DNA of 64,000 bases from Treponema socranskii subsp. buccale. GTDB taxonomy: Bacteria > Spirochaetota > Spirochaetia > Treponematales > Treponemataceae. The notes under the pieces were generated by a model. The model saw nothing but the letters and a program-made list of their open reading frames with translations. It did no database searches and was not told the origin of the DNA. Both the position numbers and the translations under genes were made by a program. Of this stretch, positions 36,404 through 44,965 are shown piece after piece. The stretch's first letter is position 1; each line of letters starts with the position of its first letter. The stretch covers positions 2,046,001-2,110,000 of the forward strand of contig NZ_CP054258.1 in NCBI RefSeq assembly GCF_024181585.1, in the 5' to 3' direction.

Positions 36404-37486
36404 ATGTTGCCGGGTATTATTAAGAAAATTTTTAAAATCGAGTCGATATTTATCTGCATAGCGCTCGCAATCTTTTTTTGCACAATTCTTTTTAAGAGGA
36501 CAAGCAACAACCTTATTCAAAAACTCGACACGCAGATGTTATTGTTTCAGATGAACCCGCAGCACATGGTCGGCGGCGGTGATAACTTCGGCATTTCGGC
36601 AGATAATCCGATAGACTTTGAAGACATAGCGCGTAAACTGCGATCGGACTACCAAGCTTTCACCTATTTTGACGCACCGTTAAAAAAAGAACTTGAAGCG
36701 ATCATTCAAAACCTGCAAAGCGGTAAGCGGAACCCTGATGCCGTAATCGCCTTTCAAAACCGCATTCATGAGACGCAGACAAGGCTGAATCTCGGCTACG
36801 ACTCGCTTTTATACAGCGCGCTTTTTTTGATTGCGATTGCAGCTTTTATAATCCTTGAAAAATTCTTTAAAAATGCAATGCAGCTCGAACAGCTTAAAAC
36901 AATGCAGGCAGAGCAGAATAATTTCAGCCGCGATCTTCACGACGGAGTTGCACAAAATCTTGCCGCACTGAAAATCTACCTTGAAAAACAAGATTTTTCA
37001 AAATCAAAGTTCTATGCGAATCAGGCGCTGAACGAAATCCGGTATATGATCGGTTCCGGAAGTATTGCGTTTACGGAAGATTTTGAAAAAATCGTACGTG
37101 AGATTTGCATTGCGTTTGAAGCGAATTTCGGAATAAAAACGCATCTTTACGTTGCAAGTCAAAAAATACTGAAACTTGAAAAAACGCAAAAAACACATCT
37201 TATCAGAATTCTGCAGGAAGCGTTGAGCAATATCTCCCGACATTCCGATGCGACACAAGTCGAAATAAAAATCGTGGACGGGATCGATGACTTCCGTTTT
37301 ATAATCTGCGATAACGGAAAAGGTTTTGAAAAAACCGAAGTTCAAACTAAAAATCAAAAAGATGCCGTAAAACATTACGGACTTACCAATATCAAAAAAC
37401 GTGCCCAGCTTATCGGCGGCAATGCCGATTTTATAAACGAAGGAGGATTTACAATTGCAGTCACCGTTAAAGATTCTGTTCGTTGA
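36404..37486 (+). CDS. Sensor histidine kinase (HisKA_3/NarX-DesK type)
   Basis: A 360-aa kinase. Two membrane segments (about 13-30 and 134-151) enclose a roughly 100-residue extracytoplasmic sensor region. The dimerisation box is FSRDLHDGVAQNLAALKIYL with His179, followed by the HATPase domain: ILQEALSNISRHSDATQVEI, FIICDNGKGFEK and GLTNIKKRAQLIGG. It autophosphorylates and passes phosphate to the NarL-type regulator encoded by the overlapping next gene. An in-frame GTG at 36386 is less likely because it overlaps the -10 box. Lower GC than its surroundings. Confidence 0.9.
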   Translation: MLPGIIKKIFKIESIFICIALAIFFCTILFKRTSNNLIQKLDTQMLLFQMNPQHMVGGGDNFGISADNPIDFEDIARKLRSDYQAFTYFDAPLKKELEAIIQNLQSGKRNPDAVIAFQNRIHETQTRLNLGYDSLLYSALFLIAIAAFIILEKFFKNAMQLEQLKTMQAEQNNFSRDLHDGVAQNLAALKIYLEKQDFSKSKFYANQALNEIRYMIGSGSIAFTEDFEKIVREICIAFEANFGIKTHLYVASQKILKLEKTQKTHLIRILQEALSNISRHSDATQVEIKIVDGIDDFRFIICDNGKGFEKTEVQTKNQKDAVKHYGLTNIKKRAQLIGGNADFINEGGFTIAVTVKDSVR

Positions 37487-38132
37487 CGACCACACAGGTT
37501 TGCGGGACGGAATGATTTTTATGCTTCAAAACAAAAATCCGTCGCTTTCCATAACAGGTGCGGGGACAATCCCTGAAGCGGTCAAAAAACTTACTAAACA
37601 TAAAGATATTAAAATTGTGATTTTGGATTTGAATCTCGACGGTGAAAATTCACTTGAATCGGTTTCAAAAATAAAAGGAGCGAATCCCGATATTTTGATT
37701 TTGGTTTACACTATGTACAATGATGATATTCACGTAGAAAATGCGCTTTTGATGGGCGCGCAAGGTTTTATCACAAAAGAAGCTTCGGTCGACGAACTTG
37801 AAAAAGCGATTCTTGCAGTAGGTTCCGGGAACACGTACTATAACAGCGCGGCAAGCAAAATCTTGTACGCCCTTTTACCGCAGAATAAAGGCAAGCATAT
37901 CGCTCGTGACGAAAAAAGTTATCTTTTCGACAATTACAAAAGTCTTTCAAAAAAAGAGCGGGAAGTTTTCATTCATCTTGCCGAAGGTCTTGATATCGTT
38001 GAAATTGCGACGCGGCTCGGAAAAACCAAAAAGACAATTCTGAATCAGCGGACTGCGGTTTACGAAAAAATGTTTATTCGCGACCGGCACGATTTGATTG
38101 AAAAAGCAAAGTTTTTAGGGTTGATATTTTAA
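37455..38132 (+). CDS. NarL/LuxR-family response regulator
   Basis: A 225-aa regulator. The receiver domain has DDH (11-13), the phosphoacceptor Asp58 in IVILDLNLDG, the Thr/Lys switch residues in VYTMYNDD and GFITKEAS. The C-terminal LuxR HTH reads LSKKEREVFIHLAEGLDIVE with TKKTILNQRTAVYEKMF. The start is TTG at 37455, inside the kinase gene, with AGGAGG 8 nt upstream, so the two are translationally coupled. It probably controls the membrane protein gene that follows and its own promoter. Confidence 0.9.
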   Translation: MQSPLKILFVDDHTGLRDGMIFMLQNKNPSLSITGAGTIPEAVKKLTKHKDIKIVILDLNLDGENSLESVSKIKGANPDILILVYTMYNDDIHVENALLMGAQGFITKEASVDELEKAILAVGSGNTYYNSAASKILYALLPQNKGKHIARDEKSYLFDNYKSLSKKEREVFIHLAEGLDIVEIATRLGKTKKTILNQRTAVYEKMFIRDRHDLIEKAKFLGLIF

Positions 38133-38719
38133 TGAAAAAAAGTTCAATGAAACAAAGAATTTTTACAATCGTTTTCACGATTACAGGCATTTCGATTAAT
38201 TATCTTTGTTCATATCTTGCAGGGCTCATCGCTTTTCCGCTGTATTTGGATTCACTGCTTACTATCGCCGTAACGGCCTTATGCGGTCTTGTTCCGGGAA
38301 TTGTGTGCGCAGTTGGAAGCAACGTCCTTTTGTGCATTTTTGCAAACACGGGTATTCTTTTTACGTTGTGTCATATCTCTACCGCAGTAGTCGCATATCT
38401 GGTGTTTTATTTCGAGCGAAAAAAAGCCGCATCCCTTTCAAAAACAAATTTTTCTTATACAACCGAAAATTTTATGTGGATAGGTTTGATATCAGCCGTC
38501 ACCAATTCGGTGCTGGGCGATACGATTTCTTATTTTTTCTACTCGGCAAATACCTCCATTCCGCAAGTAGACAACGCTGTGCAAGGGATATATGTTGTGA
38601 CAAAGAGTTTAAAGTTTGCCGCCTACTTCGGCGGAACAGTCACAAATCTGATCGACAAAGTTTTCAGTGCTGCAGTAAGCTTGTTTGTATATCGATTTAT
38701 AATGCGACACAAAAGATAA
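38132..38719 (+). CDS. Membrane protein resembling an ECF-transporter S component
   Basis: A 195-aa protein with about five hydrophobic segments: IFTIVFTITGISINYLCSYL, IAVTALCGLVPGIVCAVGSN, then MWIGLISAVTNSVLGDTISY and a C-terminal helix. The fold and size recall S components of energy-coupling-factor vitamin or metal transporters, and the gap-free TAATG junction with the response regulator indicates one operon. It may be the sensed or controlled transporter subunit. No ligand can be named. Element D starts 14 bp after its stop. Confidence 0.65.
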   Translation: MKKSSMKQRIFTIVFTITGISINYLCSYLAGLIAFPLYLDSLLTIAVTALCGLVPGIVCAVGSNVLLCIFANTGILFTLCHISTAVVAYLVFYFERKKAASLSKTNFSYTTENFMWIGLISAVTNSVLGDTISYFFYSANTSIPQVDNAVQGIYVVTKSLKFAAYFGGTVTNLIDKVFSAAVSLFVYRFIMRHKR

Positions 38720-38733
38720 TTTTCCGGCAGGGC

Positions 38734-39115
38734 TTACGCATGAGAATCTATATCCCCCAAAAATAACCGTTACCGTAAAAAATCGGCTGCACTCCCGGCA
38801 GCAGCCCTGCCGTTCACCGCGGCTGACCGTGATTAGAATCGGACTGCGCAAAATTTCTTCGAAATTTTGCTTGCCATTCCTTATAGTGCGGCATTACAGA
38901 AAATATCGATTTTCGAAAATGCCGCACTTGTGCGCGGAAGCGCGCATGTGTATGTACAAGTTTGCAAAGCAAACTTGCAATTAAACGGTACGCGATATTT
39001 CAGCGTACCGTTTAAACCCGGTCAGAGCGGCTCGGCGGCATTGCCGCTGCCTCACGTTCCGCCTTTTTTATTTTATACTTTGTTTCTTTTCTGTGTATAC
39101 ATTTTTCATGCGTAA
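38734..39115. repeat. Palindromic repeat element, long copy D with extra hairpins
   Basis: Same backbone as copies B and C (AATCGGCTGCACTCCCGGCAG, CTGACCG ... CGGTCAG, GCGGC-att-GCCGC), but the outer arms are unrelated in sequence and still perfectly complementary: TTACGCATGA (38734-38743) and TCATGCGTAA (39106-39115). The central hairpin is GCAAAATTTC/GAAATTTTGC instead of GCAATCTTTTT/AAAAAGATTGC. Between it and CGGTCAG lies about 150 bp of added stem-loops: AGTGCGGCAT/ATGCCGCACT, TGCGCG/CGCGCA, CAAGTTTGC/GCAAACTTG and AAACGGTACGC/GCGTACCGTTT. Confidence 0.85.
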
Positions 39116-39135
39116 TCCCTGATTTTCCGTTCTCT

Positions 39136-39169
39136 CCCCCTTGACTTAAACCGAACTTTAACTTGTATA
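39136..39169 (+). promoter_or_regulatory. 34-bp promoter-like repeat, copy 2
   Basis: Identical over 34 bases to 32987-33020. TTGACT at 39141-39146 and TATAAT at 39166-39171 with a 19-bp spacer form a plausible promoter pointing at the methyltransferase remnant at 39199. It begins 20 bp after the right end of element D. Confidence 0.6.
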
Positions 39170-39198
39170 ATATTTTACGGAGGTGCAATAAAAAATCT

Positions 39199-39342
39199 AT
39201 GAACGAATTTAACGGTGTAGCCGATACTATGCTTATCCCGATGGCGGCGCGGATTTATGCGTCAAAACGCTTTCCCGAATATTTTTATAAAGTATGCGAC
39301 AACGGCGGAAGAACGGTTATCCTGCATTTAGATCTTAACTGA
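39199..39342 (+). pseudogene. N-terminal remnant of an LCM-type SAM methyltransferase
   Basis: A 47-codon frame reading MNEFNGVADTMLIPMAARIY then ASKRFPEYFYK, the usual start of leucine-carboxyl-methyltransferase-like class I enzymes in treponemes. It then jumps to NGGRTVILHLDLN, which resembles a degraded SAM-binding motif I, and stops. The rest of the domain (about 230 residues) is missing. It has its own promoter-like block and GGAGG, although spacing to the ATG is long. A truncated, non-functional gene. Confidence 0.55.
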
Positions 39343-39382
39343 ACTGCCCGCGCGAACATCGGCTTTGCTGCAATCGAAACGC

Positions 39383-41299
39383 TTATCGATTTTGTTCGGC
39401 GAGACGGTCTCTTAACAATTTTGCGCGGGCATGAGTCGGAACAAGGGCGAGCGCGTAACCTGCCGAACGGAGCGCTTCCCTCGTTTTGCCCTGTGCACTG
39501 TAGATGAGCGCCATGCGGTATTGGATTTCAGCCCGCTGCACAGCGTCCGCCGCACGGACGGAAGAGGCCGCATAGAGATCGAGCGCCTGTATGTTCGAGC
39601 CGAGGCTTTCGTATAGCATCGCGAGGTTCATGCACGACGGCGTGGAGACGAGGGAGGAAATCGTTTTGCCGTCCGTGCCGCCGCCGCTTTCGTACACGCA
39701 GTATTCGTAGAGTCGTATCGCCGTATCGGCAAGCCTGCCGTAAGCTGCAAACCACGCCGCATATTCGGCTTCGCGGATCGTCATGTCGCGGACATTCGAA
39801 GCGCACGATTCCCAAAAATCGCGCGACGGGTCAAAACCGTATTTTGCGGCCATGCTCTTTCGAAAAAGACGGAAAGCGTCGTCGTAACGCCGGTAGGCTA
39901 AAAGGCGGTTCAGCGCAAATTCGAAAATAACGTCGGGATAGACGTTTGCGCCGACACTGCTGCGTTCGAGTTCGTTCCATACGTCGGATATTTTTTCATC
40001 CGTTGTCAGAGAAAAATCGGTTTCGTATTTTAAATGCAAGCGCGCGATATACAATACGGGATTATTAATTCTCTCGAGGCTTCGATCGATGCGGTATTCG
40101 GCATCGCTCACCGGAATCTTTGCGCGCCTGTCGTACGCTTCCATTTTGAGCGTCGCAAGGCCGTTGTCCCTGAGCGTGAGTTCCTGCATATCTTCCGCCG
40201 GAGGCATACTCGTCCGCCGTGCAAAGTCCGCATACGCGATGAGAGCGGGCGCATAATCGGGCCACGCGTTTACCGTATCGGTCAAAAGGCGGCTCGCTTC
40301 GTCGTCGTTGCCGTTCGCTTCGGCGTACAGCGCGCTGTTGACAAAGAGAGAAGGTAAAAGAGAGCTCACAGTTTCGTCCGCTATGTTCATGCCGCCGGTA
40401 TTCCGCTCCATTTCGGCGATGACGCTGCGCCTCGCACGCTCGGCTTCTTCCGTCTCCGAAAGCGCAATATACGAATCGGAGAGAACGGCGGCTATTTCGA
40501 CGGGCGACACTCTGTGACGGGAACGGATCGAAGATGTCGGGTAGAGTGAATGCGCTTTTTCGGCATAGGCGGCCGCTTCTCCGAAACGGCGCGAATCGAA
40601 CATGACGAGACTCCAAAAAAACGCGTCTTCGACTTCAAAGCAGTCGGCGGGTTTTATCGAATACGCAGTATCGTAATTGCCGTCTTTCAAACAGATAAGC
40701 GCCGCATCTCGGAGCCAGTACCCGTCTTTCGAGCCGGCGTATGCGTCGCAAAAGATCGAAAAAAATCGATTGTCGAAATATTCGGAAGCGCTTGCTCCTT
40801 TTTCGGATGCAAGCTCGCGCAAGTACGCTTCGGAGTACACGGAGCCGAAGCGCGTACCGCGAAGGCATTCGGCAATCTTTACCGCTTCCGCTCCCCTTCC
40901 GGAGCGCATCAAAAACTGCGCGTACACCGCGGACATTTCGGGGTTTTTCGGATTGCGCTTCAATCCGCGCACGAGCGTCTTTTCCGCAAGAGCCGTCTCT
41001 CCCATTTCAAAATAGCGGCGGTATATGCCGATGCGCGACCACGAATCGTATACGTATTTTTCGGCTTTTTTCAATTCCGAAAGGGCATCCCTGTCCTGCC
41101 CCTGTTCGTTGAGCGCGTCGATTTCATCGAGCATGCCGGTAAACGACGAACGGGACGCGCTCATCCTGCACGATGCGGCACATACGACAAAACAAAAATT
41201 AACAATTAATAAAAGAAAACAAAACGCGTTCGGAAGATGAGCGGAATTCCGCCGGCGGCAAAAATCGCGTACGCCGAAATACACGAACTTTTTTTCCAT
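39383..41299 (-). CDS. TPR-repeat lipoprotein or secreted protein
   Basis: A 638-aa protein with an N-terminal basic stretch and hydrophobic core (FCFLLLIVNFCFVVC) ending AASC, a relaxed spirochaetal lipobox. Downstream helix pairs repeat as TPR-like units: ALAEKTLVRGLKRNPKNPEM, AVYAQFLMRSGRGAEAVKIA, and near the C-terminus RAEIQYRMALIYSAQGKTRE followed by ALRSAGYALALVPTHARAK. It is probably a periplasmic scaffold, function unknown. It starts 20 bp after nusB and shares its operon. Confidence 0.7.
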   Translation of the reverse strand: MEKKFVYFGVRDFCRRRNSAHLPNAFCFLLLIVNFCFVVCAASCRMSASRSSFTGMLDEIDALNEQGQDRDALSELKKAEKYVYDSWSRIGIYRRYFEMGETALAEKTLVRGLKRNPKNPEMSAVYAQFLMRSGRGAEAVKIAECLRGTRFGSVYSEAYLRELASEKGASASEYFDNRFFSIFCDAYAGSKDGYWLRDAALICLKDGNYDTAYSIKPADCFEVEDAFFWSLVMFDSRRFGEAAAYAEKAHSLYPTSSIRSRHRVSPVEIAAVLSDSYIALSETEEAERARRSVIAEMERNTGGMNIADETVSSLLPSLFVNSALYAEANGNDDEASRLLTDTVNAWPDYAPALIAYADFARRTSMPPAEDMQELTLRDNGLATLKMEAYDRRAKIPVSDAEYRIDRSLERINNPVLYIARLHLKYETDFSLTTDEKISDVWNELERSSVGANVYPDVIFEFALNRLLAYRRYDDAFRLFRKSMAAKYGFDPSRDFWESCASNVRDMTIREAEYAAWFAAYGRLADTAIRLYEYCVYESGGGTDGKTISSLVSTPSCMNLAMLYESLGSNIQALDLYAASSVRAADAVQRAEIQYRMALIYSAQGKTREALRSAGYALALVPTHARAKLLRDRLAEQNR

Positions 41300-41319
41300 A
41301 ACGCCCCTCGTTCCGCCCG

Positions 41320-41802
41320 CTATTCGGTGAGTTTTTCGGCGGAAGACGGCGCGGATATTTTTTCGGCCGGTGACGGCGAAGCGGAAGACGCTTTACCGAT
41401 CTTATCGAGCACCGCGTTGATAAAGCGGAACGAATCGTCCGCTCCGAATTCCTTTGCGATCTGAATGGCTTCGTCTATGACGACGGAAGCGCCGACGTCT
41501 TTTTGATATAAGAGCGAATACACGCTCATGCGCAAAATCGACAGCGATACTTTGTTTACGCGGTTGAAATCCCAATTTGCAGCGAGGTGTTTTTTTATGT
41601 TTTCGTCTATTTCGGAAAGATGCTCGACCGTGCCGGCGGCCAAAAGACGCGCAAACGCGTATTCTTCTTTGTTCGTGTCTTCGTCAGGGACGCCGCTTTC
41701 CGACGCCCACGAAAATGAAAGCAGGTCTTCAAGCGGGATGTCGCCCACTTCGTAAGAATACAGCGTTTGAAATGCCAGCACCCGGCCCTTTCTGCGCGAC
41801 AC
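41320..41802 (-). CDS. nusB: Transcription antitermination protein NusB
   Basis: A 160-aa protein starting MSRRKGRVLAFQTLYSYEVG, with NWDFNRVNKVSLSILRMSVY and VVIDEAIQIAKEFGADDSFR plus FINAVLDKIG, all NusB hallmarks. It binds boxA RNA with NusE during rRNA antitermination. The C-terminal 25 residues are an unusual Ser/Ala/Glu/Pro-rich tail (KASSASPSPAEKISAPS) beyond the usual end. It lies between the SurA-like gene (10-bp gap) and the TPR gene. Confidence 0.94.
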   Translation of the reverse strand: MSRRKGRVLAFQTLYSYEVGDIPLEDLLSFSWASESGVPDEDTNKEEYAFARLLAAGTVEHLSEIDENIKKHLAANWDFNRVNKVSLSILRMSVYSLLYQKDVGASVVIDEAIQIAKEFGADDSFRFINAVLDKIGKASSASPSPAEKISAPSSAEKLTE

Positions 41803-41811
41803 GGGATTTCC

Positions 41812-42915
41812 TTACCAGCTTAAAAGTTTATCCAATTCGGCGCCGGTTTTTTTGCGGTCGACGTTTTCGCTTACGTCAAGCGATTTGGCAATCTCGTTTG
41901 CGGCCTTGTACATATATGCCATCTGTTGCTGCCGACCGAGCTGCTCCTTGATGTAATTGTAGACGGTGATCGTCGTTCCCGGGCGGACGACGTCGCTCAA
42001 GCCGAGCAGTTTCGCATCGTATTTTTCTACGATGGAATAAAATTGATAATTCGTTTCGTTGTCCTGCACGTCGGAAATATATCCGGGAGTGCGGGAAAAA
42101 AGTTCGAGCAGTACGCGGTAGGATATGCCGAGCTGTACGGCGCTCGTTTCGGTTTTATTGATAAGCATTTCGCCCGCTTGAAAACCGGATTTTTCAGCCT
42201 GCGAACGGACTCCGATCTGCGTACGTACGGAAGACGGATCCTTTGCGTTTTTGAGCGTATTCCACATCTCCGTCGCTTTCACTTTCGCATCGTCCGGCGA
42301 CGATCCTTTCGGCACAATAACGAGGAAGAGACGAAGCATATCGCTCCACACGAAATTCGCTTTATTCATTTCGTAAAACGAACGGATATCTTCGTCCGTC
42401 GGTTTGACGTTGCGAAGCTCGGCTTCACGCTGCTGCTGGATATACTGCTGCGCCGTGATTTGCGCTTTTAAATAATCCTTATATTCGGCGATGGACATGC
42501 CCGCCTGCTGCTTCATAAATTCGTCGAGCGACGTCTTCGTCTGCTGACGCACGAAAGCGTTGAGTTCCTGTTCGGTGAGAGTATCATTTCTGCCGACGAT
42601 TATCTGCGACATCGTTTGAAGAAAGTTTTGATTTACCGCGCTGTCGGGAATGGAAATGCCCGCTTTTTGCGCCGCCTGATTGATGAGCTTTTCGGAAATG
42701 AGAGCGTCGAGCGTTTGTCTGCGCTCGTCGACGGTCAGCACCCTGCCCGCCTGTTTTTCGTACATGCCGACGCGCGTTTTGAGCTGCTTGACGGTAATCG
42801 ATTCGCTTTTGTTGAGCTTTATAACCGCAAGCACTTGCAAATCCGACTGCGCGAAAACGGACGCGGCCGAAATCATCAACATACAACAGAAGATGGTAAA
42901 ACGGTTTACTTTCAT
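41812..42915 (-). CDS. SurA-like periplasmic chaperone/peptidyl-prolyl isomerase
   Basis: A 367-aa exported protein: signal peptide (FTIFCCMLMISAASVFA, cut near AQS), a SurA N-terminal helical domain (LTVDERRQTLDALISEKLIN, QAAQKAGISIPDSAVNQNF), then a parvulin-like region (PTDEDIRSFYEMNKANFVW, LRLFLVIVPKGSSPDDAK). The isomerase core is poorly conserved, so it may act only as a holdase for outer-membrane proteins. It is followed by nusB after 10 bp. Confidence 0.75.
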   Translation of the reverse strand: MKVNRFTIFCCMLMISAASVFAQSDLQVLAVIKLNKSESITVKQLKTRVGMYEKQAGRVLTVDERRQTLDALISEKLINQAAQKAGISIPDSAVNQNFLQTMSQIIVGRNDTLTEQELNAFVRQQTKTSLDEFMKQQAGMSIAEYKDYLKAQITAQQYIQQQREAELRNVKPTDEDIRSFYEMNKANFVWSDMLRLFLVIVPKGSSPDDAKVKATEMWNTLKNAKDPSSVRTQIGVRSQAEKSGFQAGEMLINKTETSAVQLGISYRVLLELFSRTPGYISDVQDNETNYQFYSIVEKYDAKLLGLSDVVRPGTTITVYNYIKEQLGRQQQMAYMYKAANEIAKSLDVSENVDRKKTGAELDKLLSW

Positions 42916-43001
42916 TGTATCTAAGTCCTTCTTTCAATAATAACAAATTGCACTGCAGTGCGTTACACGAGATGCCCGGCTGAACGAAGACACGCTGGCT
43001 G

Positions 43002-44810
43002 CTACGCTCCGAGCGGCAGCCCGCCCGAGATGACCGCACGGATGCGGCGCACGCCTGCGGAAGACGACTGCTCTTTCGTTATCTTAAACTGCCCGATCTG
43101 CGCCGTATGCTTGACGTGCGGACCAGCGCACACTTCTTTGCTGAAGTCTCCGATGGAATACACCGTAACGCGTTCGCCGTATTTGTCGCCGAAAAGCGCG
43201 CGCGCTCCGGTATTTTTGGCGTCGTCGAGGCTCATCTCTTCAACCGTAACGGGAAGGTCGCGCGCGATCTGTTCGTTCACCAAGTCTTCGACTTTTTGCA
43301 CTTCTTCTTTCGTCAATGCACGTGAAAAAGAAAAATCGAAGCGGAGGCGTTCGGGCGTAATATTCGAACCCTTTTGCGCGACTTCCGGCCCGAGCACCCG
43401 CTTGAGCGCTTCGTGCAGCAAGTGCGTCGCCGTATGATATTTCGTCGAAATCTCCGAATGATCGCCGAGACCGCTTTTAAAAGCGCCGGCGCTCAGCGTA
43501 CGCGATTCTTCCTGATGCTTTTTTTCCTCTTCTTTGAACGAATCGATATCGACCGTCATACCGTGTTCGCGGCCGAGCTCTTCGGTCAGTTCGATCGGAA
43601 AGCCGAACGTATCGTAGAGTCTGAAAGCGACGCGGCCCGGAATCGTTTTATGCGGATTTTTTAATAAATTCGGCAAAAGCTTTTCAAACTCCGCTTCGCC
43701 TTTTTTCAGCGTTGCGAGGAATTTATCTTCTTCCGCGCCGAGCTGTTCGAAAATAAAATCTTTTTTGCCTTCGAATTCGGGATACGCTTTAACGTATTCG
43801 CCGATGACGACGTCCGCAGGCTTTGCGAGGAAGGCGCCTTCGATGCCGATCTTCCGTCCGTGGCGCACCGCTCGGCGGATGACCCTGCGCAGAATATAGC
43901 CCGCGCCGACATTGCTCGGCGTCACCGCTTTTTGATCGCCCAAAATAAAAGTCGCCGTACGCACGTGATCGGAAATGATGCGGATCGATATGTCGACGTC
44001 TTCGTTTTCGCCGTACTTTTTTCCCGAAAGCGATTCGATACAGCGGATAATCGGAACAAAGACATCGATTTCGTAAACGGACTTCATACCGCCGAGCATC
44101 GCGACCGTGCGCTCGGCTCCCATGCCGGTGTCGACACATTTTCGCGAAAGGGGTTCGAAGGTACCGTCTGCGGTTTTATTGTACTGCATAAATACGTTGT
44201 TCCAGATTTCGACGTATTTACCGCACGGGCAGCCCGGCCGGCAGTGAGAAGAACAGGCTTCTTTCCCCGTATCGTAAAAGATTTCCGTGTCGGGACCGCA
44301 GGGACCGGTCAAACCCGCGGGTCCCCACCAGTTGTCGCTCCTCGGCAGATAAAAGATCCGCTCGCGCGGAATGCCGCAGCTTTCCCAAATGGCGGCCGCT
44401 TCGTCGTCGCGCGGCACCGCATCTTCGCCCGCAAACACCGTCACGGAAATTTTTTCCGGCGGAATCGCAAGCCATTCTTTACCCGTCAAAAATTCCCAGC
44501 TGAAAGCGATCGATTCTTTTTTAAAATAATCGCCGAGCGACCAGTTGCCGAGCATTTCAAAAAACGTCAAGTGCGACGCATCTCCGACCGAATCGATGTC
44601 ACCGGTGCGCACGCATTTTTGATAATCGGTGAGCCGCGTTCCTTCAGGGTGATTTTGCCCCGAAAGATAGGGAACGAGCGGCTGCATGCCGGCGGTCGTA
44701 AACAAAACGGTCGGATCGTTGTCGGGAATGAGCGACTGACCGCTTATTTCCGCATGCCCTTTACTTTTAAAAAACGCGATATATTTGGATCGAAGTTCAT
44801 TTACAGTCAT
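43002..44810 (-). CDS. alaS: Alanyl-tRNA synthetase (short form)
   Basis: A 602-aa class II synthetase. Catalytic domain: SLIPDNDPTVLFTTAGMQPL, TFFEMLGNWSLGDYF, and RRVIRRAVRHGRKIG. Editing domain zinc residues are visible in HTATHLLHEAL (HxxxH) and CAGPHVKHT (CxxxH). The protein ends near LPLGA and lacks the C-Ala coiled-coil and DHHA1 part that makes other AlaRS about 870 aa long; a short form is known in treponemes. It charges tRNA-Ala and clears mischarged Ser/Gly. Confidence 0.95.
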   Translation of the reverse strand: MTVNELRSKYIAFFKSKGHAEISGQSLIPDNDPTVLFTTAGMQPLVPYLSGQNHPEGTRLTDYQKCVRTGDIDSVGDASHLTFFEMLGNWSLGDYFKKESIAFSWEFLTGKEWLAIPPEKISVTVFAGEDAVPRDDEAAAIWESCGIPRERIFYLPRSDNWWGPAGLTGPCGPDTEIFYDTGKEACSSHCRPGCPCGKYVEIWNNVFMQYNKTADGTFEPLSRKCVDTGMGAERTVAMLGGMKSVYEIDVFVPIIRCIESLSGKKYGENEDVDISIRIISDHVRTATFILGDQKAVTPSNVGAGYILRRVIRRAVRHGRKIGIEGAFLAKPADVVIGEYVKAYPEFEGKKDFIFEQLGAEEDKFLATLKKGEAEFEKLLPNLLKNPHKTIPGRVAFRLYDTFGFPIELTEELGREHGMTVDIDSFKEEEKKHQEESRTLSAGAFKSGLGDHSEISTKYHTATHLLHEALKRVLGPEVAQKGSNITPERLRFDFSFSRALTKEEVQKVEDLVNEQIARDLPVTVEEMSLDDAKNTGARALFGDKYGERVTVYSIGDFSKEVCAGPHVKHTAQIGQFKITKEQSSSAGVRRIRAVISGGLPLGA

Positions 44811-44916
44811 AAATTTAATACTATAAATTCACCGCTTCAATGTCAAGGCGGCGAAAACCGTTTATCGAGGCGAAAACCGCTATGTTATGACGATAACAAT
44901 TTTTGGTTTTGCGTCC

Positions 44917-44946
44917 TTGCTCGAATGGCGGCGAACTCGTTATAAT
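44917..44946 (+). promoter_or_regulatory. Promoter of the propeller lipoprotein
   Basis: TTGCTC (44917-44922), 18-bp spacer, TATAAT (44941-44946), with GGAGG 10 nt further on and ATG at 44966. Confidence 0.7.
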
Positions 44947-44965
44947 GGGCGGCGATGGAGGCATT

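Noticed and set aside
38609-38851. Frames starting MRSPI-ITV in elements B, C and D as a conserved small protein
   Set aside because: The peptide similarity is a by-product of the conserved repeat DNA, diverges after the repeat, is frame-broken in copy A, and covariation supports structure rather than coding.
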